DNA of 33,403 nucleotides from Ignavibacteriales bacterium (GTDB lineage Bacteria; Bacteroidota; Ignavibacteria; Ignavibacteriales; Ignavibacteriaceae). This document shows, one piece after another, positions 15,988 through 25,560 of the stretch; positions within the stretch are counted from its first letter, which is position 1, and every line of letters starts with the position of its first letter. The stretch spans positions 1 through 33,403 of the forward strand of contig JADJMD010000001.1 of NCBI GenBank assembly GCA_016709765.1, in the 5' to 3' direction. A program made the position numbers and the translations under genes. The notes under the pieces are model-generated. The model worked only from the letters and a program-made list of their open reading frames with translations, was not told where the DNA came from and searched no databases.

Positions 15988-18828
15988 ATGAAAAATTTAT
16001 TATCAGTAGTTTTTTTTCTAGTATTTGGTATAGCAATTAGTTTTGGTCAGCAGCAGGACTCAATAAAGTCATATCCGGGTATTCCAATTATTACTTATGG
16101 ATATGATCTATCTAAACATCCTGTAGAACAATTTATTGGAATGGATGAGGCGGGAATATATGCTCTTGAAGCTTCAAATCTAACAGCACCAATCTTTAAT
16201 CAAAAAATCGGTAATAACAATCTCGATCTTAAGGTTATGCCGGAACAAGTAACCGATCCATCTGGTAATTATATTGTAAAATACACTGAAGCAAGATATA
16301 CGGAATGGGAAGCAGAGGGTACAAATCCAGCAGATGGATTAATTACTCTTTACTACGATTCAATAAACTGCGTTACGCCCGATGATGCCGTGGTAACAAC
16401 CTCAACTACTCCGAATGATACAATTATTTATGGGCCAATGTACTCACAGGAAAAAACTTATAGTATGGTTGATCGCGACTTCCCAATAAATTACACTTTA
16501 GTGTGTTCGCTAAAACTTGAAGATCTGCAACCTGGTCAGACATTACCCGGTGATACAGTTTGCATAATACAAGTAACAACCAGAACATCCTATAACTTAA
16601 CAATTCAGCAATGGCAATTGGGAATACCCGAAAAAATAATTGAAAAAGTTGTTACTTACGGAGAGTTGTTACCACTAAATCAGTGGAAAGGGATTGATAC
16701 AATCTACAACTTGATAAGCGTTCCAGCAATTTATTCACAAAGGAATGAAATGCCTTCCCAGGTAAACAGGAAGTTCTTAGCCAATGGCGATAACTCAATT
16801 CAGTCATTGCCAAGGGAATCAGTTCATAACATTGAATTCAGGGTTATATGGAAAGGTAATTCACAAAAGCTAAGATTATCAGTCGATAAATTTATTGTAT
16901 ATGATTGGAAAGGATGGGATTTGATGAATCTATTAGGTCCCACAACTCAAATCAGTACTCAACTTTCGAATAACCAATCAGCCTTTAACAACCAGGTAGC
17001 AGGCTGGATAGGATTTGATGAGCCGTGGGATTTAGATACCTGGGCTCCAATTAAAAAAGTAAAAGAAATATTAGAAAGCAATTCACCAAATGCAAGTATT
17101 TGGTTTCAGTTTAACACTAAATGGAATGGAAGATTTAGTGACTATGATGATCCATCATACTCAGCAAAAAGAATAATTATAGATGAGTTTATGAGGAGAG
17201 TTAAGAAGGCAAATGTTTGGGTAACATCCTGGCTTTATGATATGCCTTGTGATGATTATGATATTGTTGACCCTTGCGATGGTGATTATAAAGAGATAAA
17301 TATAGATTTTGCTGCTGACTCCATTTATAAAAAAATTCTTGATGCTTCCTTAATACATCCTGATTTATTTTATGGTATGAGTATCCAAACAGGTAGATAT
17401 TTTGATCGCGAAACGTATGATGGAAATGATAGAATACGTGAAATAAGCGGCAGTGATTTACTTTATCAAACAAACCTTGCACTAATGTATGGTGCAAAAC
17501 TAATTTCTCCGTGGCTTTATTTTGGTGAAAAAAATGAAGCCCCTGAAACTCGGGAATATACTGGTTTCAGAAATCCTCCAGGTTATCCTGAAACAGATAA
17601 ATATCTAATGTTGAAAAATACCATTGCCCAAAGGCTATCTGGTTTAATGGGTCGAACATTAAAAACATTAACACCTACATCACAACATTTAAATCATCAA
17701 CTAAACACTTCACAAGGATTTATTCAATCCATTGTAGAGGGTAACTGCACTGCTGAAGGAATGCAGTCTGGCGATGAAGCGTATGATCTTGGTTTCTTTA
17801 AAGATGATTTAGATCGTGATTATTTTATGTTAATCAGCAGGTGGTACAATCCCATTTGTAGTCCATCCCTAACTATTAATATAAATCCGCTTTCATTCCC
17901 AAATAATTATAATCTTAAAGCTATCAACATGATAAATAATATCTCAACTACTATAACAAAATATGGAAACTTATCTACAGCAATAGAAGTTGGAGATGCT
18001 TGTTTTTTTAGCGTTGCACCAGTCGTAAAATACGGTGGTAGTATTACAAATAATGATACAATCAAAACCAATACATCTCTGATTGATAATATGACAATCA
18101 ACAACACTAAAACGATTATTATCAACAGCGAAAAAGAATATACAATTCAGGATACCGTTACGCTTCTTGGTACAGGCTTTATTACCGGCGAAGGCTATGT
18201 AAATCTGACCTCAGCAGGTGAAATAATTATAAATAGCTGGGACTACAGCTTGTTCAAAGCAAAATCAAATAATCATCCAAAACTTATTTGGGGGAAGCAC
18301 CCAGGCACACTTACTGTAAGCTATTATAGTGTTTATAGAAAAATTGGTGCTGGTAGTTGGCAGTTTCTTGCAAATACAACCAGCAAAAATTATACGGATC
18401 AAAGTCTTGGAATTGTTCCTCCAAATGGACAGGCAGGCACAATGGTTTATTATAAACTTATTGCTGTATTCGTTAATGAAACAGAATCATCTTATTCAAA
18501 CATTGTGCAATTTGATTGCTCTATAAAACAAATTGAAAAGAAAATAGGTGAAGAAGGAATAATATATACTTATGCTCTGGCTCAAAATTATCCAAATCCA
18601 TTTAATCCAAGTACAACAATAAATTACAGCCTGGCAGAAGATGGAGTTGTTGAGCTTGAGATTGTGAACATCTTGGGTGAAAGGATAATAACACTAGTAA
18701 ATGAATTCCAGATAAAAGGCAATCACAATATAAACTTTGATGCGTCTCATTTGTCCAGTGGTATTTACATTTACAAAATACAAGCCGGTGATTTTATTAG
18801 TTCAAGGAAAATGATTTTTTTAAAATAA
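15988..18828 (+). CDS. Large secreted protein (946 aa) with T9SS sorting domain, possible TIM-barrel enzyme
   Basis: The signal peptide (residues 1-21, LLSVVFFLVFGIAISFGQQQ) leads into a beta-rich region of about 300 residues with no family I recognise. From about 310 to 560 the sequence alternates strands and helices: DKFIVYDWKGWDLM, VAGWIGFDEPWDLDTWAPIK, ASIWFQFNTKW, NVWVTSWLYDMPCDDYDIV, LFYGMSIQTGRYFDRE and AKLISPWLYFGEKNE. This pattern, with acidic residues at strand ends (DEP, GEKNE), suggests a TIM-barrel glycosidase-like domain, but I cannot name the family or the catalytic pair. A beta linker, an FnIII-like segment (about 770-840, HPGTLTVSYYSVYRKIG) and a T9SS type A domain (about 860-946, AQNYPNPFNPSTTINYSL) follow, ending SRKMIFLK. 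The frame is intact; AGGGG precedes the ATG. The protein should be surface-exposed or released. Confidence 0.8.
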   Translation: MKNLLSVVFFLVFGIAISFGQQQDSIKSYPGIPIITYGYDLSKHPVEQFIGMDEAGIYALEASNLTAPIFNQKIGNNNLDLKVMPEQVTDPSGNYIVKYTEARYTEWEAEGTNPADGLITLYYDSINCVTPDDAVVTTSTTPNDTIIYGPMYSQEKTYSMVDRDFPINYTLVCSLKLEDLQPGQTLPGDTVCIIQVTTRTSYNLTIQQWQLGIPEKIIEKVVTYGELLPLNQWKGIDTIYNLISVPAIYSQRNEMPSQVNRKFLANGDNSIQSLPRESVHNIEFRVIWKGNSQKLRLSVDKFIVYDWKGWDLMNLLGPTTQISTQLSNNQSAFNNQVAGWIGFDEPWDLDTWAPIKKVKEILESNSPNASIWFQFNTKWNGRFSDYDDPSYSAKRIIIDEFMRRVKKANVWVTSWLYDMPCDDYDIVDPCDGDYKEINIDFAADSIYKKILDASLIHPDLFYGMSIQTGRYFDRETYDGNDRIREISGSDLLYQTNLALMYGAKLISPWLYFGEKNEAPETREYTGFRNPPGYPETDKYLMLKNTIAQRLSGLMGRTLKTLTPTSQHLNHQLNTSQGFIQSIVEGNCTAEGMQSGDEAYDLGFFKDDLDRDYFMLISRWYNPICSPSLTININPLSFPNNYNLKAINMINNISTTITKYGNLSTAIEVGDACFFSVAPVVKYGGSITNNDTIKTNTSLIDNMTINNTKTIIINSEKEYTIQDTVTLLGTGFITGEGYVNLTSAGEIIINSWDYSLFKAKSNNHPKLIWGKHPGTLTVSYYSVYRKIGAGSWQFLANTTSKNYTDQSLGIVPPNGQAGTMVYYKLIAVFVNETESSYSNIVQFDCSIKQIEKKIGEEGIIYTYALAQNYPNPFNPSTTINYSLAEDGVVELEIVNILGERIITLVNEFQIKGNHNINFDASHLSSGIYIYKIQAGDFISSRKMIFLK

Positions 18829-18851
18829 TTGAACATTCAACTCTTAACATT

Positions 18852-18881
18852 AAAAAAGCGATTCTTTCTATTCGCTTTTTT
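18852..18881. terminator. Bidirectional terminator between convergent genes
   Basis: AAAAAAGCGA (18852-18861) pairs with TCGCTTTTTT (18872-18881) around a 10-nt loop, giving a T6 tract in either direction. It lies 23 nt past the T9SS gene stop at 18828 and overlaps the stop codon of serA (18880-18882). Confidence 0.85.
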
Positions 18882-20124
18882 ATAGAAGCATTCTTGTTTT
18901 AATAGTTTCCGGAATTGCTTTTAATTCTTTCATTATCTCAGCAGAATTATTTTTTTGATCGATATCAATTATTACATAACCAATATGTGCATCTGTTTGT
19001 AAGTATTGAGATGCAATGTTAAGTTTTCTTGAAGTGAATACTTTTGTGATTTTATTTAATACTCCCGGCTGATTTTTATGGATGTGAAGATATCTTTGCC
19101 TATTTAAATTTGGTGTAAGCGCAACCTCCACAAAATTTGTTGCACCGATAGTTGTTCCAACATCACAATATTTAACAAGCTTTTCTGAAACTTCAAGCGC
19201 AATGTTTGCCTGTGCCTCTGATGTGCTGCCGCCAATATGAGGAGTTAAAATTACATTCGGGAATTTTTGTAAAACACTTTTAAAAGAATCTTTATTTGAA
19301 CTTGGTTCTTCGGGAAAAACATCTATTGCCGCACCTGCCAAATGTTTTTCTTCTAAGTGGTTTGCAAGATCTTTAATAACAACCACAGAACCTCTCGAAG
19401 CATTAATCAGATAGGAACCCTTTTTCATTAAGTCCAATTCTTTTTTGCCAATCATATTTTTAGTAAGATCGGTTTCAGGTATGTGAAGCGTTACGATATC
19501 CGAAATAGAAAGAAGTTCCTGTAAACTTGAACAAGATTTTGCGTTACCGAGATTTAATTTATTTTCAATATCATAATAGTAAACATTCATTCCCAATGAT
19601 TCGGCCAGAATAGAAACTTGTGAGCCAATGTGTCCGTAACCAACAATTCCTAAATTCTTTCCTCGCACTTCGTAAGAATTAGAAGCATCCTTAAGCCAAC
19701 CACCGTTGTGTGCGGCAAAGTTTTTTTCAGGAATTCCGCGGATAAGAAAAATACATTCCGCAATTACAAGCTCTGCAACCGAGCGAGTATTTGAAAAAGG
19801 CGCATTAAAAACAGGAATACCTTGCAGCTTAGCTGATAGTAAATCAACCTGGTTAGTGCCGATGCTGTAACACCCGATTGCAATCAGTTTCTTAGCATGT
19901 TTAAGAATATCATTCGTGATGTGTGTTTTAGATCTTATTCCGAGTAGATGAACATCTTTAATTTTTTCAATTAACTCTTTTGTTTCAAGTGAACTCTTTT
20001 GGTATTCAACCGTTTCGTACTGATTATCATTAAAAAGTTGTAAAGCGTTTTTGTGTAATCCTTCAAGCAAAAGAATTTTTATTTTATTCTTTGAAAGCGA
20101 AAGAGTTTGTTTAGTATTTGGCAT
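18880..20124 (-). CDS. serA: D-3-phosphoglycerate dehydrogenase
   Basis: This enzyme oxidises 3-phosphoglycerate to phosphohydroxypyruvate with NAD+, the first step of serine synthesis. The 414-residue length and layout match the E. coli-type (ACT-containing, about 410 aa) enzyme: an N-terminal catalytic half with GCYSIGTNQVDLLSA and NAPFSNTRSVAELV, the Rossmann motif VGYGHIG (residues 161-167), catalytic Arg244 in NASRGSVVV, Glu272/273 in FPEEP, His296 in TPHIGGSTSEAQ, and a C-terminal ACT domain (about 343-414, HIHKNQPGVLNKITKVF) for serine feedback inhibition. The frame is intact. It lies 97 nt downstream of the alpha/beta hydrolase gene on the same strand, and its stop overlaps the terminator shared with the facing gene. 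Confidence 0.96.
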   Translation of the reverse strand: MPNTKQTLSLSKNKIKILLLEGLHKNALQLFNDNQYETVEYQKSSLETKELIEKIKDVHLLGIRSKTHITNDILKHAKKLIAIGCYSIGTNQVDLLSAKLQGIPVFNAPFSNTRSVAELVIAECIFLIRGIPEKNFAAHNGGWLKDASNSYEVRGKNLGIVGYGHIGSQVSILAESLGMNVYYYDIENKLNLGNAKSCSSLQELLSISDIVTLHIPETDLTKNMIGKKELDLMKKGSYLINASRGSVVVIKDLANHLEEKHLAGAAIDVFPEEPSSNKDSFKSVLQKFPNVILTPHIGGSTSEAQANIALEVSEKLVKYCDVGTTIGATNFVEVALTPNLNRQRYLHIHKNQPGVLNKITKVFTSRKLNIASQYLQTDAHIGYVIIDIDQKNNSAEIMKELKAIPETIKTRMLL

Positions 20125-20221
20125 ATTTTCCAGATTGTTTTTCTAAAAATAATAAATTCCTGATGAGATGCACTTAGAGATAGTACAAATTTTTATAGTG
20201 TCCTCCCAAAAACGGCAAGAA

Positions 20222-21181
20222 TTATATTCTACTAAAAAATTTTATAATTCGCTCAAAAACTCCTGGTTTTTTTTGTGTTAAGAAACCGTTTATGATTTTT
20301 GAAAATTCAGGTGTTCTCAAATATCCAAAAGCTTTATGCGGATTTCTAATGCCTTCACTTACAAATTTATTTTTAACCAGCTGATCTTCAATCTTTATAC
20401 CCAATGAATTTTTTTCATATAAATCTGATATTTCATGATTGAGTGCAACTTGATCCTGAAAATCAGACAGATTATACCATTTATTCACAATATTTTCAGG
20501 AACTTTAAATTTATTTATTGAGTTGATCTCATTTTCAGTTTTATATTTACTTATAACATACTTCTGTCCCAGTGGGGAACCAATTGTTACAAGTGTATCG
20601 ATGTTTGCCTCTGATATACAATCACTTAGCGCATCGAGCACAATTATTGATCCCATTGAGTGAGCGACAAGAAATATTTTTTTGTTTTTGTGTTTATTTA
20701 GATTTTTTATAAAATGATCAACTATTGCTTCTTTTGCAGGGATTGGGTTTCCGTTATAATGAATTGATTCATTTGAAAAATAAGTTTTAAGATCTCTTAA
20801 GTGAAGGTGAATAAAAAACTCTGTTAACGAAGGATACTTAAATGATAAAACTTCATTAACAATAAATTTGCTGTAATACTTTTCAAAATACTCAAATGCT
20901 TTTTCTCTAAAAGTTAAATTACCATTTTGTTCAGGATATTCTTCTGAAGTGTATTTTTCAAAAAATAATGGATTTGTTTTGTCTGATCCTTTAAAATCCA
21001 GTGGTATAGTATGAAGAATATCAGCCCAGTAAATAAGTTCAAAATCAAAATTTAATTTGGAAAAACCATTTAGCCTTAACCCATCCTCTATTGCTTGTTT
21101 CCACCAATTTTCAAGCAATTCTTTTGGGGGTTTACTTCCAAGCCCGTGGATGCCAAGAATTATTGTAGATTCTTTTTTCAT
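20222..21181 (-). CDS. Alpha/beta hydrolase, lipase-like
   Basis: This 319-residue cytoplasmic protein (no signal peptide) has the alpha/beta-hydrolase hallmarks: an oxyanion strand ILGIHGLGSKPP at residues 8-19 and the nucleophile elbow FLVAHSMGSIIVLDAL with Ser175 in AHSMGS (GxSxG variant with Ala at the first position, as in several lipases). Late DFQDQVALNHEIS and NPHKAFGYLRTPEF offer the Asp and His for the triad, residues not firmly assigned. A long helical insert (about 70-150) would form a lid. The start ATG (21179-21181) shares one base with the stop of the GDPD gene upstream (TAATG), indicating coupled translation and a likely link to phospholipid or glycerolipid breakdown. Confidence 0.82.
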   Translation of the reverse strand: MKKESTIILGIHGLGSKPPKELLENWWKQAIEDGLRLNGFSKLNFDFELIYWADILHTIPLDFKGSDKTNPLFFEKYTSEEYPEQNGNLTFREKAFEYFEKYYSKFIVNEVLSFKYPSLTEFFIHLHLRDLKTYFSNESIHYNGNPIPAKEAIVDHFIKNLNKHKNKKIFLVAHSMGSIIVLDALSDCISEANIDTLVTIGSPLGQKYVISKYKTENEINSINKFKVPENIVNKWYNLSDFQDQVALNHEISDLYEKNSLGIKIEDQLVKNKFVSEGIRNPHKAFGYLRTPEFSKIINGFLTQKKPGVFERIIKFFSRI

Positions 21182-21948
21182 TATAAATTTATTTTTTCTC
21201 TAATCCACCCGGCACGATCAGACATAATGCCATCAATCCCAAAATTAATCAATCGTAAAGCTTTCTCTGGTTTGTTAATTGTCCAGACAAATAGTTTTAG
21301 TTTATTATTCTTAAATGTTTCAATCAATTTGAAATTTAAAGACTTAGTATAAGATATGTTTAATCCGTCTAAATAATTTAGTTTTAGATTCGTAATAAGA
21401 TTTTCCCAGTACGATTTACCTAAAAATATTTTTCCTATACTAATTCTTTTATTCAATAAGACCTCAAATTCAGGAAAACTATTTTTAATCAACGTCATTT
21501 TTTTAAAACTAAATCCAATAATTTTTATTTGTTCTGTTTTTACTTGATAATGATGCAAAACATTTTTTAAGTATGGAATAATTTCTATTCCACATTTAAT
21601 TTCAATAAAAAGATATTTGTTTGGTGGAATGGTCAACAGTACTTCGTTTAGAGTCGGTATTTTTTCATTATTCGGTTTATTACCCTTGATTCTTCCGACG
21701 TTATTTTCCTTTAAATCCTTTAAAGTTTGTGATTTTACTAATTCACTTTTACCTGAAATAGTTTTTATCTTTTTGTTGTGAAAAACAATGATCTCGTTAT
21801 CGCTCGAAAGATGTACATCAATTTCAATTCCATCCGCACCATTCTGCCACGCTAAATTTATTGCGCGTAACGTATTCTCAGGTGCATCATAGGATTCACC
21901 TCGATGAGCAATTATTAATGTTGGATAGGTTATAGTAGAATGTATCAT
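21181..21948 (-). CDS. Glycerophosphodiester phosphodiesterase (GDPD family)
   Basis: This enzyme class hydrolyses glycerophosphodiesters to glycerol-3-phosphate plus alcohol. The 255-residue length and motifs fit bacterial UgpQ-type proteins: IIAHRGESYDAPENT with His15, NGADGIEIDVHLSSD with Glu42 and Asp44 (metal ligands), and EIIVFHNKKI with His57, the second catalytic histidine. The usual HD after VF is HN here, a mild departure. Later family strands YLFIEIKCG and LKLFVWTINKPEKALRLINFGIDGIMSDRA (split: KLFVWTINK; GIDGIMSDRA) complete the barrel. No signal peptide is seen, so it should act in the cytoplasm on imported or recycled headgroup products. It is the first gene of the GDPD-hydrolase pair; a 417-nt gap separates it from the divergent Asp-box gene. 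Confidence 0.93.
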   Translation of the reverse strand: MIHSTITYPTLIIAHRGESYDAPENTLRAINLAWQNGADGIEIDVHLSSDNEIIVFHNKKIKTISGKSELVKSQTLKDLKENNVGRIKGNKPNNEKIPTLNEVLLTIPPNKYLFIEIKCGIEIIPYLKNVLHHYQVKTEQIKIIGFSFKKMTLIKNSFPEFEVLLNKRISIGKIFLGKSYWENLITNLKLNYLDGLNISYTKSLNFKLIETFKNNKLKLFVWTINKPEKALRLINFGIDGIMSDRAGWIREKINL

Positions 21949-22365
21949 TTAAAATATTTAAAAAATTTTTCGTTAGTAACATATCAATAATTTTAATTTT
22001 TACCGCACAAAGGTATATCCGCAATTAACTCCATGTTTTAGAACACTATTTGCTACAAATGATTTCTTCTTGCCCGAAATACACCTGACTGGTCAAGTAG
22101 AAAATATTTCCACATTCTGTAAAAATTTTTCATCATAGTTATCAGATTTAATTGTCTCCCAATTTTTATTAAACTTAACAAAATCAACAATAATAGAGGA
22201 AAACCTCAACTTACTTAAGCTGGTTTTATCTTATAGATAATGTAAAGGCGATAACGGTTCGGTATAATTGTTAATTCATTCATGTTGATAATGATGCTGA
22301 CTATATTTAAGTTATTCTCAACTCATTCTAAATGTGTTCACTCACAAACCATCAGGAGGTCTAAA
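21949..22365. other. 417-nt divergent intergenic region
   Basis: AT-rich DNA between the minus-strand GDPD gene and the plus-strand T9SS gene. The plus-strand open frame that begins at 22282 runs into the true gene without a signal peptide or ribosome site until 22366, so I treat 22282-22365 as leader. A TATATTTA near 22303 resembles a -7 element. A 27-codon minus-strand frame near 22050-22135 has no support. Confidence 0.5.
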
Positions 22366-24152
22366 ATGAAATTTCTTTTTACACTTTTCCTTTTCTCGTT
22401 TGCAGCTCTAATTTATTCGCAGGATGTCCGTGTAGAAAAACCACTTTACCAAAAAAACGATGGAGGAGACTGGGGTACGGATAATTTAGTACTGGACTTT
22501 GAACCAATCGGACAACTATCAGGAATACAAAGTTCAAGCGGCACAATTTACGTTGCAGTTAATGATACATTATCAACTGCAAATTTAGGGCTCGTTATTT
22601 TGGCTTCAACAAACAACGGAGATTCGTGGAGCCAGTTTGGTTCCGGCATTACTTATCGCGGTTATTATGATTATATCAAACTAGTAAAAAGCGGGCTGGA
22701 TTCAGTTTATTGTTTTTTTCAGGTTGGGCAGGAAATTTATAGTTGGAATTTTCTAAGTGGCAATTTTAACGCATTTCCATTTACTGGGTACAGATCATTT
22801 GATGTTGTTACTTCTTCAACAGGCAATCTTTATATGTTTCTTGACTCACTTGCCAATAACAGCATCGTCAGATATAGTTCAGTCGACGGTGGAACAAATT
22901 GGGGAGCGAGAGGTCTTGTTACAAGCTCAGGTGCAAATCCAAGAATGTGTATGTCTGGAACAGGTGATACTTTAATTATGAATTACTACGGGCCTATACT
23001 TGCTGATACTTCCACATCGGTTATACGTCAGGCAAGATACCGTGAAACCGGCGTTGGTGTGCTTACTTCAACAGGTTTTATAGATGTTGCTACGGATAAT
23101 ACTTCAAAGACAGAATATTTATCCGCAATGAATAATGGCGAGTCATGGTTTGTTTATACATCTGGAACAGCAGGTGCAAGAGATATTTATGGTCGTAAAA
23201 GTATAAATAGCGGGTTTTCATACGATCCCCCAGTTTTACTTGCTGGAAATGTGAATACTGATGAATACTGGTTTGATTTGCGCCACTTTACCGATGCAGG
23301 AATGGGCGGTGGATTTGATTTACTGTTTTATTCAGATAGCGCACAGTCAGGAGCAGGCACATTACAGTCAGACAAGTTGCTTTACACAAGCCTTCCTTAT
23401 GGTTCAGCAACATTCTCAAGTTTCGAAATGATTAACGAGTATCCGTTAGTTTATTCTGCCAATATGTATTCACCTAAATTAATTCCGATCAATGTTCCGG
23501 CAAGAGATATTTCTGCAATCTACGTTGGTGAAACTGGCGCCAACAAAAAAGTTTATTTTGATAAACTTAGCAGAATTGTGCCGGTTGAATTAATTTCATT
23601 TAAAGCTATGGTAAACGGAAAAAGTGTACAACTTAACTGGATGACTGCAACAGAGCAAAATAATAGTGGATTTGAAATCCAGAAAAAAACAACAATATAT
23701 GGGAAAAAATTGGGTTTGTAACGGGAAACGGGACAACAACGGAATACAGATCATATTCATTTGTTGATAATGATCTAACGGTAGGAAAATATTTTTACAG
23801 GCTAAAGCAAATAGACTATTCCGGAAGTTTTGAATATTCTGAGGTTGTTTCAGCCGACATTAATATTCCATCCGTCTATGCTTTGGAACAAAATTTTCCA
23901 AACCCATTCAATCCTTCAACTGTTATAAAATATTCTATTGCAGATGAAAGCTCAGTAAAGCTATTGATATATAATTCGATCGGTGAAAAAGTAAGCGAAC
24001 TTGTTAATAAAACACAATCCGCCGGGGACTATGAATTAAAGTTTGATGCTAGCAGATTATCGTCCGGAGTATATTTTTATTCGCTCGAAGCGAATTCTTC
24101 ATCTGGTAAAAATGATTTTAAAAGTATAAAGAAGATGATCCTAATTAAGTAA
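22366..24152 (+). CDS. Secreted Asp-box (BNR/sialidase-like) protein with T9SS sorting domain, one frameshift
   Basis: The ATG at 22366 has CAGGAGGT five bases upstream and starts a signal peptide (LFTLFLFSFAALIYSQ). The body (about residues 20-400) shows beta-propeller Asp-box motifs, STNNGDSWS and SVDGGTNWG, with repeated S-x-D/N-x-G-x-x-W pattern as in sialidases and other BNR proteins; I cannot assign catalytic Arg residues, so enzymatic activity is uncertain. A beta linker, VPVELISFKAMVNGKSVQLN then WMTATEQNNSGFEIQ, is the common module before T9SS tails. One A is missing in an A run near 23686; the corrected frame reads NNNIWEKIGFVTGNG and KYFYRLKQIDYSG, then the T9SS type A domain EQNFPNPFNPSTVIKYSI to the end (KKMILIK). 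Total about 595 residues. Confidence 0.85.
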
Positions 24153-24177
24153 TATTTAATTGGAAGATTTTTATAAC

Positions 24178-24205
24178 GAGCCCCTCTTAACCGAGGGGTT
24201 TTTAT
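24178..24205 (+). terminator. Rho-independent terminator of the Asp-box gene
   Basis: CCCCTC (24181-24186) pairs with GAGGGG (24193-24198), 6-nt loop, followed by TTTTTATTTC on the plus strand, 28 nt past the stop at 24152. Confidence 0.88.
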
Positions 24206-24225
24206 TTCTTCATTAAAAAAAGTAA

Positions 24226-25422
24226 CTACTTATTTCTTTTTTCAATTTCTACAACCTTATTTTTTCTATGATCCATCACACCAATCATAAGTCCGGCGGT
24301 TACAACAACGGCACCCGCAATTTGATATCCGGTAACATCTTTGCCGAACAATAGCATAACAAATGGAAGTAAGGCTAGCCAAACATTTGTATAAGGAACC
24401 CAAAAATGTGCCGCAAATTTTGATAGTTTAAAAAATCCAAAACTGTAAATATATCCTGTTAATCCAGCCGCAATAACAAAAAGTATAGGAAGCCAGTTAT
24501 TAGGAATTATGCTTCCATCGAACAAAGAAAAGAACTGATGATATTCTGTTGCTTTGATAATCTCTTTTATTTTTTCTTCATCATTTTCGGACACATCGGA
24601 CTTTAAAACATAATTATTATCTGTTTTTGTATAATAGTTAAGCAAATAATTTTTTTTGTTTTCATCTATCTTGTTAAGAACTCTTGTTTCAAACTTAGAT
24701 GAAGTTAAACTATCGGGCATATTTGCATTCATCATATTGCCGATAATTGGAATAATAAAAATTGCTGATGAAATAAAAATCATTTTCCAGATTTCTCTCC
24801 ACAATACAAGTGCGTTAGGTCCAACACCGGGCAAAGCAGTTTGAACGGTTTTGTTATTTAATACCTGCTGAGAGAGTAAGCATCCGTTAATAATTAAAAT
24901 CCAGATGATGGCATTCATATCAAGAGCATTGTGACTATCCTGTGCAATTCCTAATAACCATGGAATGTGAGGCGTTGCAAGTCCGGCAACGACAAGGGAT
25001 ATTCCAATCCAATGTTCTTTTCGTATCGGTGCGTTAAACATCACCTTGCCAAAGAATGGAAGAAAGGCAAGGTAAACATTTACATAAGGAGCAAAAATAT
25101 GCGGTGAATAATTTCTAGGAAGATAGAAGAAACCAATATTTTCTATCACGCCAGTAAAGGCGCAAATAATAATTGTTGATAGAGATACCATGCCGGGCCA
25201 CAAATATTTTGGCTTCTTACCCCGAAGCAGTTCGATTGTAACGGCAATAACGGCCCAGAGGAGTTTTGAAATTTCCCTCCACCAGGTCATCACTCCGGCA
25301 GAAATATCAACCTTGCTTCCGCCCGTATATTTGGGTTGATTAGCCATCCAGTTTAAAACGTATTGCCCACCAAGCCCGCCATTAATTATGGAAAGCCATA
25401 GAATCAGTATAATCCATTCCAC
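24226..25422 (-). CDS. Polytopic membrane transporter with internal duplication (DMT/EamA-like)
   Basis: This intact 398-residue protein has about ten hydrophobic segments in two similar halves. First half: GGLGGQYVLNWM, MTWWREISKLLWAVIAV, FAPYVNVYLAFLPFFGKVMF, ISLVVAGLATPHI. Second half: GCLLSQQVLNNKT, LVLWREIWKMIFISSAI, WVPYTNVWLALLPFVMLLFG, GAVVVTAGLMIGV. The matched order is that of drug/metabolite transporters, which arose by duplication of a five-helix unit, so an export role for a small metabolite is plausible. Between the halves lies a polar stretch of about 60 residues (FETRVLNKIDENKKNYLL through SENDEEKIKEIIKATEYH) that is unusual for the superfamily. It is divergent from an ATP-grasp gene 138 nt away and may share control. 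Substrate unknown. Confidence 0.72.
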   Translation of the reverse strand: MEWIILILWLSIINGGLGGQYVLNWMANQPKYTGGSKVDISAGVMTWWREISKLLWAVIAVTIELLRGKKPKYLWPGMVSLSTIIICAFTGVIENIGFFYLPRNYSPHIFAPYVNVYLAFLPFFGKVMFNAPIRKEHWIGISLVVAGLATPHIPWLLGIAQDSHNALDMNAIIWILIINGCLLSQQVLNNKTVQTALPGVGPNALVLWREIWKMIFISSAIFIIPIIGNMMNANMPDSLTSSKFETRVLNKIDENKKNYLLNYYTKTDNNYVLKSDVSENDEEKIKEIIKATEYHQFFSLFDGSIIPNNWLPILFVIAAGLTGYIYSFGFFKLSKFAAHFWVPYTNVWLALLPFVMLLFGKDVTGYQIAGAVVVTAGLMIGVMDHRKNKVVEIEKRNK

Positions 25423-25470
25423 GGAAGGGTTCTCTCTTTTATGTTATAAATTCTCTTTACTTCAACAAGG

Positions 25471-25478
25471 CAAAGTTA
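25471..25478 (-). promoter_or_regulatory. Possible -7 element of the transporter gene
   Basis: The minus strand reads TAACTTTG, a perfect TAnnTTTG, 49 nt before the start at 25422. No TTTG lies at the proper distance upstream, so the call is tentative. Confidence 0.35.
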
Positions 25479-25560
25479 AATAATTATTTTTTGTAAATCA
25501 GTTGTTCTGCTGTAATTTTCCGCTTCAATATTTAACACCAAATTATATAGAAAAATATTT

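Noticed and set aside
18841..18890. A repeat or attachment site between the T9SS gene and serA
   Set aside because: The inverted sequence is fully explained by a bidirectional terminator with T tracts on both sides.
22050..22135. A 27-codon minus-strand frame in the divergent gap
   Set aside because: It is too short, without ribosome site or recognisable motif.
22282..22365. Upstream extension of the Asp-box protein
   Set aside because: The 28 extra residues hide the signal peptide and lack a ribosome site, whereas 22366 has CAGGAGGT at the right distance.
25502..25560. TTG start for the ATP-grasp protein
   Set aside because: The leader MFCCNFPLQ is atypical and there is no ribosome site; removing one A from an A run near 25572 gives a standard MDKKVALLSMDS start.
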